A stretch of DNA of 64,000 nucleotides from Diplolepis rosae (taxonomy: Eukaryota > Arthropoda > Insecta > Hymenoptera > Diplolepididae), in contig JAPYXD010000685.1 of NCBI GenBank assembly GCA_030998225.1, forward strand, positions 868,001-932,000, written 5' to 3'. Of this stretch, positions 61,740 through 64,000 are shown in pieces. The stretch's first letter is position 1. Every line of letters begins with the position of its first letter. The notes below the pieces were generated by a model, which was not told the origin of the DNA, searched no databases, and worked only from the letters and a program-made list of their open reading frames with translations. The translations under genes were made by a program, and so were the position numbers.

Positions 61740-64000
61740 CTTTTTGTACACGAAACACTGGGCGTTAGAACCTTCCCCTCTCAGCTTGTTGTTTATTTCT
61801 CAACCTTTTTGTAAACAATACACTGAGTGTTGATTCGTTCTCTGTTAGCATGTTTTTATTTTTCAAACATTTTTGTAAAAAAAACACTGAGCGTTAATCC
61901 GATCTCTGTTAATTTGTCGCTTATTTTTCATTCATTTTTGTAAACGAAACACTGGGCGTTAGAACTTTCCCTCTCAGCTTGTTGTTTATTTCTCAAACCT
62001 TTTTGTAAACGATACAATGAGCATTACTTCGTTCTCTGTAAGCTTGTTGTTCATTTTTCAACGTTTTGTGAAACTAAACACTGAGCGTCGATTCGTTCTC
62101 TGTTAAATTGTCGCTTATTTTTCGAACCTTTTTTGTAAACGAAACACTGAGCGTTAGTCCGTTCCCTCTTAGCTTGTAGTTTATTTTTGTAACCTTTTTG
62201 TGAACGAAACACTAAGCGTTAATTCGTTCCTTGTTAATTTGTCGCTTATTTTCAATACTTTTTGTAAACGAAACACTGAGCGTTAATTCGTTCTCTGTTA
62301 GCTTGTTGTTTAATTTTCAATCCTTTTTGTAAACGAAACACTAAGCGTTAATTCGTTCTCTGTTAATTTGTCGCTTATTTTTCATTCCTTTTTGTAAACG
62401 TAACACTGCGCGTTGATCCGTTCTCTGTTAGCTTGTTGTTTATTTTTCAAACCTTTTTGTAAACGAAACACTAAGCGTTAATTCGTTCTGATTAATTTGT
62501 AGCTTATTTTTCAAACCTATTTAAACGAAGCACTGAGCGTTAATTAGTTCCCTGTTATCTTGTTGTTTACTTTTCAATCCTTCCTGTAAACGAAACACTG
62601 AGCGTTAGAACCTTACCTCTCAGCTTGTTGTTTATTTCTCAACCTTTTTGTAAACAATACACTGAGCGTTGATTCGTTCTCTGTTAGCATGTTTTTATTT
62701 TTTCAAACATTTTTGTAAACGAATCACTAAGCGTTAATTCCTTCTCTGTTAATTTGTCGCTAATATTCAATCCTTTTTGATAAGGAAACACTGGGCGTTA
62801 GAACCTTCCCTCTCAGATTGTTGTTTATTTCTCAAACCTTTTTGTAAACGATACACTGAGCGTTAGTTCGTTCCCTGTTAATTTCTCGCTTATTTTCAAT
62901 TCTTTTTGTAAACGAAACACTGAGCGTTACTGCGCTCTCTGTTAGCTTTTTGTTTATTTTTCAAAGCTTTCTGTAAACGAAACACTACGCGTTAATTCGT
63001 TCTCTGTTAGTTTGGTGCTTATATTTCGAAACTGTTATAAACGTAACACTGCGCGTTAGTCCGTTCCCTCTTAGCTTGTAGTTTATTTTTCAACACTATT
63101 TGCAAACGAAACACTGAGCGTTAATTAGTTCCCTGTTAGCTTGTTGTTTATTTCTCAGACCTTTTTGTAAACGATACACTGAACGTTGATTCGTTCTCTG
63201 TTAGCATGTTTTTATTTTTCAAACATTTTTGTAAAAAAAACACTGAGCGTTAATCCGTTCTCTGTTAATTTTTCGCTTATTTTTCATTCCTTTTTGTAAA
63301 CGAAACACTGGGCGTTAGAACATTCCCTCTCAGCTTGTTGTTTTTTTCTCAAACCTTTTTGTAAACGATACAATGAGCATTACTTCGTTCTCTGTAAGCT
63401 TGTTGTTCATTTTTCAACGTTTTGTGAAACGAAACACTGAGCGTCGATTCGTTCTCTGTTAAATTGTCGCTTATTTTTCGAACCTTTTTGTAAACGAAAC
63501 ACTGAGCGTTAGTCCGTTCCCTCTTAGCTTGTAGTTTATTTTTGAAACCTTTTTGTGAACGAAACACTAAGCGTTAATTCGTTCCTTGTTAATTTTTCGC
63601 TTATTTTCAATCTTTTTTGTAAACGAAATACTGTGCGTTAATTCGTTCTCTGTTAGCTTGTTGTTTAATTTTCAATCCTTTTTGTAAACGAAACACTAAG
63701 CGTTAATTCGTTCTCTGTTAATTTGTCGCTTATTTTTCATTCCTTTTTGTAAACGTAACACTGCGCGTTACACCGCTCCCTCTCAGCTTCTTGTTTATTT
63801 TTCAAACCTTTTTGTAAACGAAACACTAAGCGTTAATTCGTTCTCTGTTAAATTGTCGCTTATTTATCGAAACTTTTTGTAAACGAAACACTGGGCGTTA
63901 GAACCTTCCCTCTCAGCTTGTTGTTTATTTTTCAATCCTTTTTGTAAACGAAACACTAAGCGTTGATTCATTCTCGGTTACTTTGACGCTTATTTTTAAA
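61740..64000 (+). repeat. Recombinant satellite B segment at the window end
   Basis: Its first part matches 41940-43215 and its second part matches 44461-45945, with one 1746-bp direct-repeat interval missing. One indel in a T run (ttttttgtaaac near 62132) and scattered substitutions separate the copies. The array continues past the window. Confidence 0.82.

Larger units (their letters stand above)
29589..64000 (+). repeat. Satellite B array, 65-bp monomer, 34.4 kb, runs off the window
   Basis: The landmark gtaaacgaaacact recurs every 65 bp, for instance 30956 to 31021, giving about 530 head-to-tail monomers in one orientation. Each monomer has a cactgagcgttaattcg or cactaagcgttaattcg part, a variable middle, and a T-rich part with two T-tracts (ttatttttca and cctttttgtaaac). 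Three main monomer types alternate: one with taatttgtcgcttatttttc, one with agcttgttgtttaatttt, and one with ccttccctctcagc. Monomers of one type are often identical over long distances. Minus-strand open frames of 64-74 codons recur because three monomers are 195 bp, 65 codons, so a frame passes through all three phases of the unit. No gene or mobile element is seen in it. Confidence 0.95.

Noticed and set aside
29589..64000. CENP-B-box-like match on the minus strand of satellite B (TTTCGTT in ctTTTCGTTTACaaa-type context)
   Set aside because: Only the first half of the box is similar; the CGGGA half is absent from the monomer. A seven-base match in an AT-rich repeat is expected by chance.

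Overview
The window is eukaryotic heterochromatin, almost certainly from an insect. It has almost no unique sequence. Two unrelated AT-rich tandem satellites fill it, and three transposable elements interrupt the first one. The insect assignment rests on an env-bearing Ty3/gypsy element of the errantivirus type, whose domain order and furin-site/fusion-peptide Env are characteristic of insect genomes, and on a cut-and-paste transposon of a type I recall as common in arthropod genomes. The species cannot be named from this. No intact host gene, tRNA, rRNA or CRISPR array is visible.

Layout. (1) Positions 1-29588 are satellite A, monomer about 178 bp, all in one orientation, with local higher-order structure: a 959-bp unit built of four full and two internally deleted 125-bp monomers at about 6205-8590, and a 2356-bp block duplicated in tandem at 9840-14373. 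(2) Satellite A is interrupted by a 1473-bp element of unknown family with GCACCGTGCG termini and a large internal palindrome (4044-5516), by a decayed errantivirus-like LTR element on the minus strand (18958-24627), and by a CMC/Chapaev-3-like DNA transposon with about 420-bp terminal inverted repeats and a 3-bp TAA target duplication (25894-28904). In all three cases the satellite resumes in the same monomer phase, so these are clean insertions. (3) At about 29589 satellite A changes abruptly to satellite B, a 65-bp monomer that runs uninterrupted for 34.4 kb to the end of the window. Satellite B has several kilobase-scale segmental duplications (2459 bp tandem; offsets near 2.28, 7.28, 11.25, 18.06 and 19.80 kb) that record unequal exchange.

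The genes. Nothing here looks functional as it stands. The LTR element still shows gag, protease, RNase H, integrase and env, but the fingers and palm of reverse transcriptase are missing, the second integrase catalytic Asp is Tyr, several frames are broken, env has lost most of its transmembrane subunit, and the 3' LTR lacks the poly(A)-signal part. The DNA transposon has one long transposase frame interrupted by a single TGA and is the closest to intact. The recurrent 60-90-codon open frames inside both satellites are by-products of the repeat periodicity and are not annotated as genes.

The most interesting points are the unclassified palindromic element with exon-like segments, the in-frame excision of the RT core, the apparent conflict between a phased 4-bp target duplication and a truncated LTR, the recombination history readable in satellite B, and two clustered-mutation patches in otherwise homogenised repeats.
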